A DNA stretch of 64,000 nt from DATGPD01 sp031423015 (GTDB taxonomy: Bacteria > Planctomycetota > UBA1135 > UBA2386). Each line of letters begins with the position of its first letter. Positions within the stretch are counted from its first letter, which is position 1. Under the pieces are notes generated by a model. The model saw only the letters and a list, made by a program, of their open reading frames with translations, had not been told where the DNA came from and made no database searches. The stretch is from contig JANPER010000090.1 in NCBI GenBank assembly GCA_031423015.1, forward strand, positions 62,001-126,000, written 5' to 3'. This document shows, in pieces, positions 53,665 through 62,262 of the stretch. Made by a program: the position numbers and the translations under genes.

Positions 53665-55259
53665 CGACTTCTCGCGCATTCCTCAGCATTCTCGCACTGG
53701 CGGTGCCACCCGCATCACAAGCGCCCGCGGCCAGCGAATCCTTGACACGCGTTGCGCGGTTCGCCGAGCAGCAACTTGCCAAGGGCGTGCAGGATCTCGG
53801 CAAGCTGCGCGATCTGATCGCAGCGGAACGTATCCCTCTCGCCAGCGAGCTCTCGGCTTTGGAGGAAGCGTTACCGCAGTTGCGCCGTGACCACGACAGG
53901 GTGACGCGGACGGTCGACAGCGGCGACTTAGAGGTGAGCAATATCAAGTTGGAGATGAAAGCTCGACAGGACGAGATCACTTACATCGGCAGTCTGCTGG
54001 ACGACTACGTACGCGCGTTCGAGTCGAGGGTGAACGTGTGCGAACTGCAATCCTGCGGCGCGGTGATCGAGCGGGCCAAGCAAGCCAGCGAGAATGCGAC
54101 GCTGCCGGCGGTGGATCGGTTGGCATGCCAAGTCGAAGTCGCCGAGGTGTCGACGAAGCGCCTGTTCGACGTGGTCGGCGGCGCGCGCTTCCCGGGCGTG
54201 GGGGTCGACATGCAGGGGCAAGTGACCGATGGCCACTTCACTGTGGTGGGACCGGTCGCGATCTTCGCCGCCGATGGCAACGGCGCGGCTGGACTGGTGG
54301 TGCCACAGGCTGGGTCACCCAATCCCTTGATCCGTCCGCTGGAGGGAGATGCGCAAGCCGGGCTCACAGCATTGGCGCAGACCGGGGAGGGCCACCTGCC
54401 GCTCGATCCCTCGCTGGGCGGCGCGCTCAAGGCGCTGGTGCAGAAGTTCAACATCGTGCACGTCTTCGAAAAGGGCGGGCCGATCATGTGGCCGCTTCTG
54501 GTCTCCTCCGTGCTGGCGTTGATCGTGGTCATCGAGCGCCTCTTGTTCCTGATGCTCGAGAAGTGGCGGCGCGACCCAGCTGCCATGCAGGCCTTCTTCG
54601 CCGCGGTTACGAAGAAAGACATCGCCGGCGCCATCCAGATTGGCCGGATGTCGAAGTACTACGTCGTCCGCGCCCTTGGCTATGCGCTCGGCCATCGCGA
54701 AGGCTCCCTGGCCAATGCTCTGGTGTACTCGCAAGCACAGGAGCTGAAGCGCTTCCAACGCGGCATTCCGGTCCTGGACACCGTCATCACACTGGCGCCG
54801 CTGCTCGGCCTCCTGGGCACGGTCACGGGCATGATGGGGTCCTTCTCCATCATCGGCGGCGATCTCGGTTCGCCCGGCGCGATCACCGGCGGCATCGCTG
54901 AAGCACTGATCGCCACCGCGTTTGGCCTCGGCATCGCCATCACCGCGCTGCTGCCGTTCAACTTCCTCAACGCGCGCGTCGAGCAGGCGCGCCACGAGAT
55001 CGAGTCCGCGGCGACGCAGCTCGAGCTCCTGGTTCAGACACAGGACAGAGTGCACTCCGGAGCGCCGTTGGCCAGCGTGCTGCCGCGGACCGGGGATGAG
55101 CCACAGAAGGAGCGTCAACTGCAGCGGCGCCGCGCGAGTCTGCTGCAACAACTCGAGGAGCTACGGCAAGAAGAGGCTGACCATGATCGCCTGCGGCACG
55201 GGCTGGTCGACGGCCGGAGCAGCGTGCGCGCTGCCGTCGAAGCTCACGGGGAGGTGTGA
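53661..55259 (+). CDS. TtpC-like ExbB/TolQ proton-channel protein
   Basis: The protein of about 532 aa has a signal peptide (MTTSRAFLSILALAVPPASQA) and a periplasmic region of about 270 residues with coiled coils and two cysteines (NVCELQSCGAV). A TolQ/ExbB core with three membrane helices follows: IMWPLLVSSVLALIVVIERL, VLDTVITLAPLLGLLGTVTG and EALIATAFGLGIAITALLPF. A charged C-terminal coiled coil (RRRASLLQQLEELRQEEAD) ends the protein. In Vibrio TonB2 systems a TtpC works with a separate short ExbB; here no short ExbB is adjacent, so this protein may serve both roles. Confidence 0.88.
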   Translation: MTTSRAFLSILALAVPPASQAPAASESLTRVARFAEQQLAKGVQDLGKLRDLIAAERIPLASELSALEEALPQLRRDHDRVTRTVDSGDLEVSNIKLEMKARQDEITYIGSLLDDYVRAFESRVNVCELQSCGAVIERAKQASENATLPAVDRLACQVEVAEVSTKRLFDVVGGARFPGVGVDMQGQVTDGHFTVVGPVAIFAADGNGAAGLVVPQAGSPNPLIRPLEGDAQAGLTALAQTGEGHLPLDPSLGGALKALVQKFNIVHVFEKGGPIMWPLLVSSVLALIVVIERLLFLMLEKWRRDPAAMQAFFAAVTKKDIAGAIQIGRMSKYYVVRALGYALGHREGSLANALVYSQAQELKRFQRGIPVLDTVITLAPLLGLLGTVTGMMGSFSIIGGDLGSPGAITGGIAEALIATAFGLGIAITALLPFNFLNARVEQARHEIESAATQLELLVQTQDRVHSGAPLASVLPRTGDEPQKERQLQRRRASLLQQLEELRQEEADHDRLRHGLVDGRSSVRAAVEAHGEV

Positions 55260-55262
55260 GCC

Positions 55263-55682
55263 ATGCATACCGCCCCAGCAGGCACCGGCAAGCGCGCACG
55301 GATCGAGATCATTCCGCTCATCGACATCATCTTCTTCTTGCTGGCGACCTTCATCATGGTGTCGTTGTCGATGACCAAGAACCAAGGCGTGCAGGTTGCC
55401 TTGCCCAGCGCGGGCACCGCGGCCTCGCTCGGCGACCAGCAGGAGATGGAGAAAGCGCTCACCCTGAGTGTCACGGACAAGGGCGAGGTCTTCTTCAACA
55501 AGGAGAAGATCGCGATGGCGCAGTTGCCGATGCGACTCCAGTCCTTCAAGTCCACCGCCAAGGACGCCAGGGTCATCATCAACAGTGACTCAGCGGCCAA
55601 CTTCAAACACGTCGTCGCGGTGCTCGACGAGGTGCGGCGGATCGGTATCGCCAAGGTCGGGATCAACACGGACAAGAAATGA
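55263..55682 (+). CDS. exbD: ExbD/TolR biopolymer transport protein
   Basis: The 139-aa protein has a short basic N-terminus and one membrane helix containing the proton-path aspartate in EIIPLIDIIFFLLATFIM. A periplasmic domain follows (DKGEVFFNKEKI, ARVIINSDSAANFKHVV, KVGINTDKK). It forms the ion-driven motor with ExbB and moves TonB. A strong ribosome-binding site GGGGAGG lies 8 nt upstream of the ATG, at the very end of the ExbB gene. Its stop overlaps the tonB start. Confidence 0.93.
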   Translation: MHTAPAGTGKRARIEIIPLIDIIFFLLATFIMVSLSMTKNQGVQVALPSAGTAASLGDQQEMEKALTLSVTDKGEVFFNKEKIAMAQLPMRLQSFKSTAKDARVIINSDSAANFKHVVAVLDEVRRIGIAKVGINTDKK

Positions 55683-56374
55683 GGCTCGGCTACCTGTTGG
55701 GTGTCGTCGGCGCGGTGGGTCTGCACGTCTTCATGCTGCTGTTCGGCGGTGCGTTCTTCAGCGGCGGCGCCGCCGAGGGATCGTTCACCGAGGTCGACCT
55801 GCTGAGCGCTGAGGATCCGGGCAGGAAGGAAGAGAAGAAGGATCCGGAGCCCAGCGAGCCGATCGAGGAACAGGAGCCGCCGCCAGACGCGACCGAGATC
55901 CTGAAAAGCCTCGAGTCACCCACCAATGAGGAACCTCCGGCACTCGATGCCCTCAGCCTCCGATCGATCGAAGCAGCACTCGATGGTGAGGTGGGGAGCG
56001 GCGCCTTCGCGCAAGCGATGAGCCTCGCGAGCGGCGGTCAGCTTGGTGGCACCGGCAAGGGCGGCGTTGACGACCAGTTCGCCGGCGCCTTTAGCATGGC
56101 CGAGACCGACCAGAAACCGCGGGCGCTGTTCCAAACGCAGCCAATGTATCCCGCGGAGCTTCGCGGCAAGAAGCTCGAAGGCGTGGTCAGCGTGCTGTTC
56201 GTCGTCGATACCAGCGGCAAGGTGACGAACGCTCGGGCTGACAAATCCAGCCACACCGCCTTCGAGAGCCCCGCCCTTGCCGCGGTGAAGAAATGGCGCT
56301 TCGAGCCCGCTATGCGCGGTGGCCAACGGGTCCCCTGCAAGATGCGAGTGTCGCTGCGTTTTCCCCCTAGTTGA
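55679..56374 (+). CDS. tonB: TonB energy-transducing protein
   Basis: The 231-aa protein has an N-terminal membrane helix with the conserved His (GAVGLHVFMLLFGG). A charged, moderately Pro-rich spacer (KKDPEPSEPIEEQEPPPD) and a central Gly-rich linker follow. The C-terminal TonB domain runs from PMYPAELRGKKLEGVVSVLF to LAAVKKWRFEPAMRGGQ. It transmits the motor's force to outer-membrane receptors, most likely the one encoded upstream. The Pro-rich spacer is shorter than in E. coli TonB. The gene begins within the exbD stop (ATGA). Confidence 0.92.
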   Translation: MRLGYLLGVVGAVGLHVFMLLFGGAFFSGGAAEGSFTEVDLLSAEDPGRKEEKKDPEPSEPIEEQEPPPDATEILKSLESPTNEEPPALDALSLRSIEAALDGEVGSGAFAQAMSLASGGQLGGTGKGGVDDQFAGAFSMAETDQKPRALFQTQPMYPAELRGKKLEGVVSVLFVVDTSGKVTNARADKSSHTAFESPALAAVKKWRFEPAMRGGQRVPCKMRVSLRFPPS

Positions 56375-56382
56375 TCCCCGCC

Positions 56383-57795
56383 ATGCATCATCACCGACTT
56401 CGCTTGCCCGGCGCGCCGTGGTTGCGCCACGTCAGCCTGTACGCTGCCGCTCTGCTGGCGCCGCTGTGCGCACAGCGCCCAGATGCCGACGCCGGATCCC
56501 CCGACCTGCACGCGCTCTGGAATGACCCCACATTCCAGAAGCAGTTCATCGGCACTTACGGCATCAATGCCGAGATCGAGCCGCGCGTCAGCGCCGACGA
56601 AGTGAAGATCCTGGAGAAGGTGCGTCCGCTCCTCGCCGAAGACAACCTGGCGGGAGCGCAAGCCATGCTCGAGCGCCACATTCGCCCAGAGAGCTCAGCG
56701 ATCCTCGACTTCAACCTGGGCAACATCAAGTATCAGCAAGAGCGCATGGCGGAAGCGCTGGCCAGCTATCAGAACGCCGTTGCCAAGTTCCCCAGCTTCC
56801 GTCGCGCCTATCGCAATGTCGGCCTGATCCAAGCGCGCAACGGCGAGTATGACGCGGCAATCAAGGCGTTCACGCGCATGATCGAGCTGGGCGGTGGCGA
56901 TGCGTTCTCGTATGGACTGCTTGGCGTCGCCTACGCGTTCAAGCAGGATTATCAGGCGGCTGAGGCGGCGTATCGCAATGCGCTCTTGCTGCAACCGGAC
57001 AGCACGGAATGGCGGCTCGGACTGACGCGTTGTGTCTACAAGCAGCAGAAGTTCGCCGACGCCGCGTCACTCCTCGACACGCTGATTGAGCAGTATCCAG
57101 ACAAGACCGACTTCTGGTTGCTCCAGGCGCACACCTATCTGGGTATGAAGCTGCCGCTGAAGGCGGCCGAGAACTTGGAGGCGCTGCACTTGCTTGGCAA
57201 GTCAACAGCCGACAGTCTGAACCTGCTGGGTGAGATCTACGTCAGCGAGAGCCTGATGGATCTCGCTGCGAGTGCGTATGTGCGCGCCATCGAAGTCGAC
57301 GCCAACCAGCCGCCGGCACGCGCGCTGCGTGCGGTCGAGGCCATGGCAGCGCGGGGAGCAGTGGCGCCGGCCAAGGATCTGGCACAGAACACGCGCCGGT
57401 TGCTTGCGGCCCGGATGCAGGACGCGGACCGCCGCAAGCTGCTGAGGTTGGAGGCACGGCTCAGCCTGAACGACAGCGGCAGCAACGTGGAGACCGCACG
57501 CGTGCTGGAAGAGTTGGTGCAAGCCGATCCGCTGGATGGCGAAGCGCTCATGCTGCTGGGCCAGCACTATGCCGTGCACGGTGAGCCGGATCGGGCGATC
57601 CTGTGCTACGAGCGCGCTGCCGGAATCGATGCCCACGAGGTCAACGCCCGGGTGCGCCACGGCCAGATCCTGGTCGGCATGAACCGCTTTGGTGAGGCGG
57701 TGCCGTTGCTGCGGCGCGCGCAAGAGGTGAAGCCGCGCGACGACATCGCGCGCTACCTCGAGCAGGTCGAGCGCCTGGCCAAGAGCCGGCGCTGA
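56383..57795 (+). CDS. TPR-repeat protein of the TonB cluster
   Basis: The protein of about 470 aa has a signal peptide (HVSLYAAALLAPLCAQ) and at least eight tetratricopeptide repeats. Examples are ILDFNLGNIKYQQERMAEAL, AYRNVGLIQARNGEYDAAIK, SYGLLGVAYAFKQDYQAAEA and LMLLGQHYAVHGEPDRAIL. TPR solenoids bind partner proteins. A secreted TPR protein closes many DUF3450-TtpC-ExbD-TonB clusters. The ATG at 56383 is preferred over a TTG at 56371. It is the last gene of this unit; the stop is followed by an unrelated intergenic region with a short CTCCT/AGGAG hairpin. Confidence 0.85.
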   Translation: MHHHRLRLPGAPWLRHVSLYAAALLAPLCAQRPDADAGSPDLHALWNDPTFQKQFIGTYGINAEIEPRVSADEVKILEKVRPLLAEDNLAGAQAMLERHIRPESSAILDFNLGNIKYQQERMAEALASYQNAVAKFPSFRRAYRNVGLIQARNGEYDAAIKAFTRMIELGGGDAFSYGLLGVAYAFKQDYQAAEAAYRNALLLQPDSTEWRLGLTRCVYKQQKFADAASLLDTLIEQYPDKTDFWLLQAHTYLGMKLPLKAAENLEALHLLGKSTADSLNLLGEIYVSESLMDLAASAYVRAIEVDANQPPARALRAVEAMAARGAVAPAKDLAQNTRRLLAARMQDADRRKLLRLEARLSLNDSGSNVETARVLEELVQADPLDGEALMLLGQHYAVHGEPDRAILCYERAAGIDAHEVNARVRHGQILVGMNRFGEAVPLLRRAQEVKPRDDIARYLEQVERLAKSRR

Positions 57796-57986
57796 TCCTC
57801 CTCGGCTAGGAGTCCGCGTCGACCCTCCGCTCCTCCGAGGCTCACGTCTCCGACGATCCTGCGCAGCGTCGCAAGACCAGCGCCCCGTGTTCACCATGGA
57901 CGTGACCGGCCCATCGCGGCAACCCCACGTTGCGGTTGCGCGACGTGATGCTCGCCGTCGCCCGGCGCCGCTATCCTGGTCGCGCC

Positions 57987-58048
57987 ATGCGCGCCGTCCG
58001 TTCGTTGTCGCTCTCGTATTCGCTGTGCCTCGCCGTCGCAGCGCATGG
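57987..58048 (+). other. Signal-peptide coding segment, out of frame with the gene that follows
   Basis: ATG 57987 begins MRAVRSLSLSYSLCLAVAAH, a convincing signal peptide with a basic N-terminus, hydrophobic core and small residues. Reading on in this frame gives arginine- and histidine-rich sequence that stops at 58163. The protein of the next entry continues in the +1 frame from about 58045. The two parts look like one gene split by a frameshift. Confidence 0.6.
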
Positions 58049-59310
58049 AGGGCACGCCGTGCTCGGTGGTCACGCGCCTCGTCCAGAAGGCCGAGCGGAA
58101 CGCGAAGGACGCGATCACGGTCGACACCCAACGCCCCGTCAACGTGACGTTGAACACGGCTGAGCCGGCCCCGGAAGTGGAGTCAACCGGCGTGCGCCGG
58201 TTCACCGGCACGCTCGCCTCGCAGGGGCGGCACATCGAAGTGTCGGTCGAGTGGAACGGAACGTCGACGCACGCGACCTTCGGGCTCGACGCGGACGCTG
58301 ACGGCAAGCTCGCACCTGCCGAGCTGCGAGAAGCCGCAGTCCGCAAGGGCCAGGCGAGCCCCGATGCGGCGCCGCCGAACCAGCCACGACTGCAACTCGA
58401 CCTGCCGCTGGTCGGCGACCTCGCCGGTCGCAGCTACGGCATGCAGGTGCGTCGCTACGAGGATGGCGTGTGGCGCGCCGAGTTCACTTCCGACGTCGAC
58501 TATCGGCTTGGCGCCGTCGACCTCGATGGCGCGGCGCACACGCTGCTCGTCATCGACCAGGACGACGATGCCCACTTCGGCACGCCGGGCGACGTGTTCG
58601 CGTTCCTGCCGAGCGAGCAGTTCAAGGCCGTGCCCGGCTTTGGCGTCGGACGCGGCTTCACGTTCATGGCAGGCGACGCCGCCATCCTCGGCGAGCAGCG
58701 CGCGCGCCTGGTCGAAGTCGACACGCAGGGGGTCGCCAAGCTGGTCGTGGAACCTGCGCACGAGCCGCTGGCCGACGAGCTGCGCCGCCGCCGGGCACGC
58801 GCGGTGGCGGCGCACGAGCTGGCGCTGGCCAGCCGTGCGGCCGAGTTCGAGCAGCAGCACGGCGTGCAGCCGACACCTACCGGCGAGGCCAAGATCGACT
58901 GGCTGTGGACGCTCGACGCGACCGAACCACTGGCGCGCGCCAAGACTCAGGACCAGCCGCTGTTCCTGCTGTTCGAACACGAGTCCGACGAGCGCTGCGC
59001 GCAGATGGACCTCTACACCTTGGACCATCCGCTGGTCGTCGAGGCGGCGCGCGGCTTTCTGTGCGCCCGCGTGGCCATCGACCTCGACCTGGCGCAGACC
59101 TTCCGGCGCTTCGACGTTCGGCTCGGTCCGGCCTACGTGTTCTGCGCGCCTGATGGCCGACCGCTCTTGTTCCCCGATCGGCGCACCGGCAAGCCGGTGC
59201 AGATGACCAAAGGCTTCAAGTCGCCAACCGAGATGGCGGCCCTGCTCACCGACTGTGCCGACCGACTGACGCACAGTCGATTCGACCCGTCACCGAACGA
59301 TCGTCGGTGA
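58045..59310 (+). CDS. EF-hand and thioredoxin-like protein (signal peptide lost by frameshift)
   Basis: From ATG 58045 the frame encodes 421 aa. An N-terminal region (CSVVTRLVQKAERNAKDA) is followed by an EF-hand-like loop (DADADGKLAPAELREA), a beta-rich middle, and a C-terminal thioredoxin-like domain (QPLFLLFEHESDERCAQMDL to CARVAIDLDLAQ). That domain lacks a CxxC; only one Cys (ERCAQM) remains at the active-site position. No export signal is encoded in this frame, but one lies directly upstream in another frame. The true product may be a secreted protein, or the gene may be broken. Confidence 0.65.
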   Translation: MEGTPCSVVTRLVQKAERNAKDAITVDTQRPVNVTLNTAEPAPEVESTGVRRFTGTLASQGRHIEVSVEWNGTSTHATFGLDADADGKLAPAELREAAVRKGQASPDAAPPNQPRLQLDLPLVGDLAGRSYGMQVRRYEDGVWRAEFTSDVDYRLGAVDLDGAAHTLLVIDQDDDAHFGTPGDVFAFLPSEQFKAVPGFGVGRGFTFMAGDAAILGEQRARLVEVDTQGVAKLVVEPAHEPLADELRRRRARAVAAHELALASRAAEFEQQHGVQPTPTGEAKIDWLWTLDATEPLARAKTQDQPLFLLFEHESDERCAQMDLYTLDHPLVVEAARGFLCARVAIDLDLAQTFRRFDVRLGPAYVFCAPDGRPLLFPDRRTGKPVQMTKGFKSPTEMAALLTDCADRLTHSRFDPSPNDRR

Positions 59311-59584
59311 CGGGCGAACGTCCGTCTTGGATCACTGATCGAGCGGCAGGCCGGCGCTGAGGGATTCGGTGGGGTCGGTTCACTGCCGGCCCATTATGGC
59401 GGCCGCGAGTCCACTGGCTGCGTAGGCTCTTGCACCAAGGTCCTCCGCATGCCGGTCCAACACGTTGCCGCGCCGGCAGACTGAAGTGCGCGTGAGTTCG
59501 AGCGGCGAGAAACCAGGCGGCAGGAGACGGCGAGGGTGGGGATCCTGCGGTCGCGTGGGTTGGAGGAGTGTCGATCGTCCCAGC

Positions 59585-59839
59585 TCAGTCACCTACGACG
59601 AGTCGGCACGCGTTGGTCAACGCGAGTCCGAACACGGGACCCTGCGGGTCCGCAACGAAGGCTTGCGAGTAAAGCAACGCTCCGCGCAATGACGGCAGCA
59701 GGGGAATCGGGACCCTCACGCTCGCCGATCCCATCACGTTGCTGAGCTGGAGCAGTGACACGATGGGGCTCTGCAGATACAGCGTGCAGCCCCCGCCCAG
59801 GGGGAGCGACTCGACTACGAGCCCTGGCAACGGGGACAT
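59585..59839 (-). pseudogene. Remnant: C-terminal domain of a secreted protein
   Basis: The 84-aa frame (SLPLGGGCTLYLQSPIVSLL to LTNACRLVVGD) matches the last ~75 residues of the kelch-type protein at 62952 (VGGGCTLYVGDPLVWLAAV to FTKGRRIVLGN). It also ends in the same G-x-stop way. No start codon context, signal peptide or repeat domain precedes it; upstream similarity stops within a few codons. It looks like a decayed gene end. The surrounding intervals 59311-59584 and 59840-60066 show no other coding sequence. Confidence 0.7.
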
Positions 59840-60066
59840 CCAGCCGCCGGCGTGGAAGAAGGTGGGTGGCCAAATCCTTCGCGGTCAGCTTGACCTGAAA
59901 TGAGCTTCCGCACGCCAGCAGGGCACAGGAAGCACGAGACTGCCAAGCGCGTTGGCAACCTGCCGCGTTTGCCGTCCCTGACCGACGGTCGGTCGCGCCA
60001 CAACGACCGAGTTCGCGCGGCGAGATTGCGAACTGGGGATGCGTGCGGCATGCGAGGATGCACCGC

Positions 60067-62196
60067 ATGGTCAGCTCCTGGATCGGCCTCCTGTTCGCGT
60101 TCCTGTTCGGACTCAGCGTGCCGTTGCCGTTGGGGATCCCGCCCCGTCCCGAAGACCCGACCCTGATACGGGCCGTGCCGCGCGACGTCCTGGCCGCCGC
60201 GCAGTGGTTCGGCTTGGCGTCGGCGGATCCGCGCAGCACCAACGCTGCCGAGCGTTTTGCCGCTCACGACGAGGTGCGGCAGATGTTCGCCGAGCTCGAC
60301 CGCGCCGCGCTGCAGTGGTGCATGGCGAAGGAACCGCACGCCAAGGACTTCCCGCTCGGACCGTTGCAAGCGGCGGGGTTGCTGCGCGTGGTGCTGACCA
60401 ATCCAGGCATCGCCTTCGTGGCGGGCTACGACGATGCAGTTGGCTGGGCGTCGCTGCGTGCAGGCTTGATCTTGCGCCTGAACCGGATCGAAGGCGCGGA
60501 CCCCGCGCGCCGCTTGTTCGACACGTTGAAGGCGGCGCAAGCGCGGCTCGGCAAGAGCACCGGCAACGGCCCGGCGCCCGAGGTTCCCCTGGGCTCGGCG
60601 GTCGCGCTGGTGTTCGCGCTGCCGAACCTGCCGCGCGTCGTGGTGGGCTTGCGCGGCGACCACGTGTTCTTGGCGCTCGGCGATGGCGTTGCGGAGAGCG
60701 TGGTGCAGGGACTGGAGCGTCACGATGGGTTGGGCGCGCAGCCGGAGTTCGTCGCGCTGCACGCGCAGGTGCGCACGGAGCGCCCCCTGCTGCGCGTCTT
60801 TGCCAGGGTGCCTGAGCTGATCAAGCTCGGCTTCGACAAGCTGGTCGAGCAGGAACGCGCCACGATGTCGTCTCTGGGGATCGACGGCCTGCAACAGCTG
60901 CTGTTGGAGAACGGCTTGGAGGGCGACGGCCTGCGTTGCCGCGCCTTCATCGCTGTGCAAGGTGAACCCAGGGGCATCGTGCAGGCCCTTGGTGGCACGC
61001 CGCTCAGCGCCGAAGACCTGGCGCCGATCCCTGCCGATGCCTCGCTCGCTCTGGCGGCACGTCTCCAACCGTCGGCGCTGCTGGACCTCTTGCAGGCGCT
61101 GCTGGGCGAGGGCGATGCGCCTTTCCTCTTCGCGAGGTACGCGGCACCTGCGGTGACGGACCGCGCGAGTGAGGAGCTGTTCAAGGCGCTGCGGGCCGAT
61201 CTAGTGGCCGGGCTGAGCGACGTCCTCACGGTCTGGAACTCACCGGGCCAAGGCGGGCTCTGGTTCACCGGTGCGACCTTGGCCGTGCCCGTACGAGACA
61301 AGCCCAGCGCGCAGCGCGCGCTCGACCGCGTGCTCGCCCTGCTCCGCGCGCGCATCCCGGCCAAGTCGTCCTCGCGCCCAGATCCAGAGCTCGCGGAGCG
61401 TCTGGCGCTCGCGGCGCAACAACTCAACGCACTCCAGGACGCCGTCGCGACGCAGCACGCGGCGCAGGACGGCAAGGTCATCAGCTTCGAAGACCTGGAT
61501 TGGGACGCGCTTGGCAACCTCGAGGTGACGCGCGCGGAAGGGAAGCCACCCCACGATCCATGGGGTCGGGCGTACCGGTTGGTGGCGCGGGACGGACAGC
61601 CGGCGGCGGTGACGAGCGACGGGGCAGACGGCCGCGCCGGTACCGAGGACGACGTACGCAGCGACAACGTTTGGCAGCGACAGCAGGCCGCGCTTGCACG
61701 CAGCACGACGCTGGAGCAGACCGCACTGGGGACCTGCACGATCCACTACCTGAACCCGCGCGGTTATGAACCCTTCGCGCCGGCGTGGTCCCTCACCGAC
61801 ACGCACCTCATGGTGAGCCTCAACCTTTCCGTGCTCAAAGCGGCCCTCCACCATCTGCACGCGCACGAGCCTGGCATGCACACCGTGTCCGCGGTGACCG
61901 ACGGCTTAGGTGGCTCCATGGTCCTCGTCCAGAACACCCGCGGTGAGTTCCCCCTCGTCTACGCCGTCGGCACCGTCGCTGCTGGTTTCCTGTGTCGCAG
62001 CATGCAAGAAGATGGCTTCGACTTGACCGTGGACGCCTTGCCGTCCGCCGTGGCCTTCCGCGAAGTGCTCGGCCACGAGACGTTGAGTCTGCGACCTGTC
62101 CCGGGCGGACTCGTGATCGAACGTCGCGGCCGCCTGCCGAACCTGCTGGGGGTCCTGCCGCTGCTGCCGCTGCCGTTCTTCTTCGCCGGGTTTTGA
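60067..62196 (+). CDS. Large exported protein with a pseudopilin-like module
   Basis: The protein of about 709 aa has an N-terminal signal or anchor (WIGLLFAFLFGLSVPLPLG). Much of it is Leu/Ala/Arg-rich helical sequence of unknown type. At about residues 497-537 it contains DPWGRAYRLVARDG, then SDGADGRAGTEDDVRSDN, closely resembling the calcium-binding C-terminal motif of type II secretion pseudopilin GspG. A second hydrophobic patch (LLGVLPLLPLPFFFAGF) forms the C-terminus. I do not recognise the full-length family. The ATG at 60067 is the best start; earlier in-frame ATGs are at 60043 and 60061. The TGA stop is embedded in element copy C. Confidence 0.7.
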   Translation: MVSSWIGLLFAFLFGLSVPLPLGIPPRPEDPTLIRAVPRDVLAAAQWFGLASADPRSTNAAERFAAHDEVRQMFAELDRAALQWCMAKEPHAKDFPLGPLQAAGLLRVVLTNPGIAFVAGYDDAVGWASLRAGLILRLNRIEGADPARRLFDTLKAAQARLGKSTGNGPAPEVPLGSAVALVFALPNLPRVVVGLRGDHVFLALGDGVAESVVQGLERHDGLGAQPEFVALHAQVRTERPLLRVFARVPELIKLGFDKLVEQERATMSSLGIDGLQQLLLENGLEGDGLRCRAFIAVQGEPRGIVQALGGTPLSAEDLAPIPADASLALAARLQPSALLDLLQALLGEGDAPFLFARYAAPAVTDRASEELFKALRADLVAGLSDVLTVWNSPGQGGLWFTGATLAVPVRDKPSAQRALDRVLALLRARIPAKSSSRPDPELAERLALAAQQLNALQDAVATQHAAQDGKVISFEDLDWDALGNLEVTRAEGKPPHDPWGRAYRLVARDGQPAAVTSDGADGRAGTEDDVRSDNVWQRQQAALARSTTLEQTALGTCTIHYLNPRGYEPFAPAWSLTDTHLMVSLNLSVLKAALHHLHAHEPGMHTVSAVTDGLGGSMVLVQNTRGEFPLVYAVGTVAAGFLCRSMQEDGFDLTVDALPSAVAFREVLGHETLSLRPVPGGLVIERRGRLPNLLGVLPLLPLPFFFAGF

Positions 62197-62262
62197 GCAG
62201 CGGCGCGCCCGGGGCGCGACGCTGCTCAACGACCCAGGGGAGCTGGGTCGACGTTGAGCAGA
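62191..62262 (+). repeat. Stop-codon-embedded tandem hairpin element, copy C
   Basis: TTGAGCAGCG (62193-62202, containing the TGA) pairs with CGCTGCTCAA (62220-62229). Inside is a G.A mismatch and a CGCGCC/GGCGCG helix. A second hairpin pairs CGACCCAG with CTGGGTCG. After CTGGGTC come GAC and then GTTGAGCAG (62253-62261), which can also pair with the 3' arm of stem 1 (CTGCTCAAC). It is the only copy with a perfect 9-bp alternative pairing. Confidence 0.9.
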
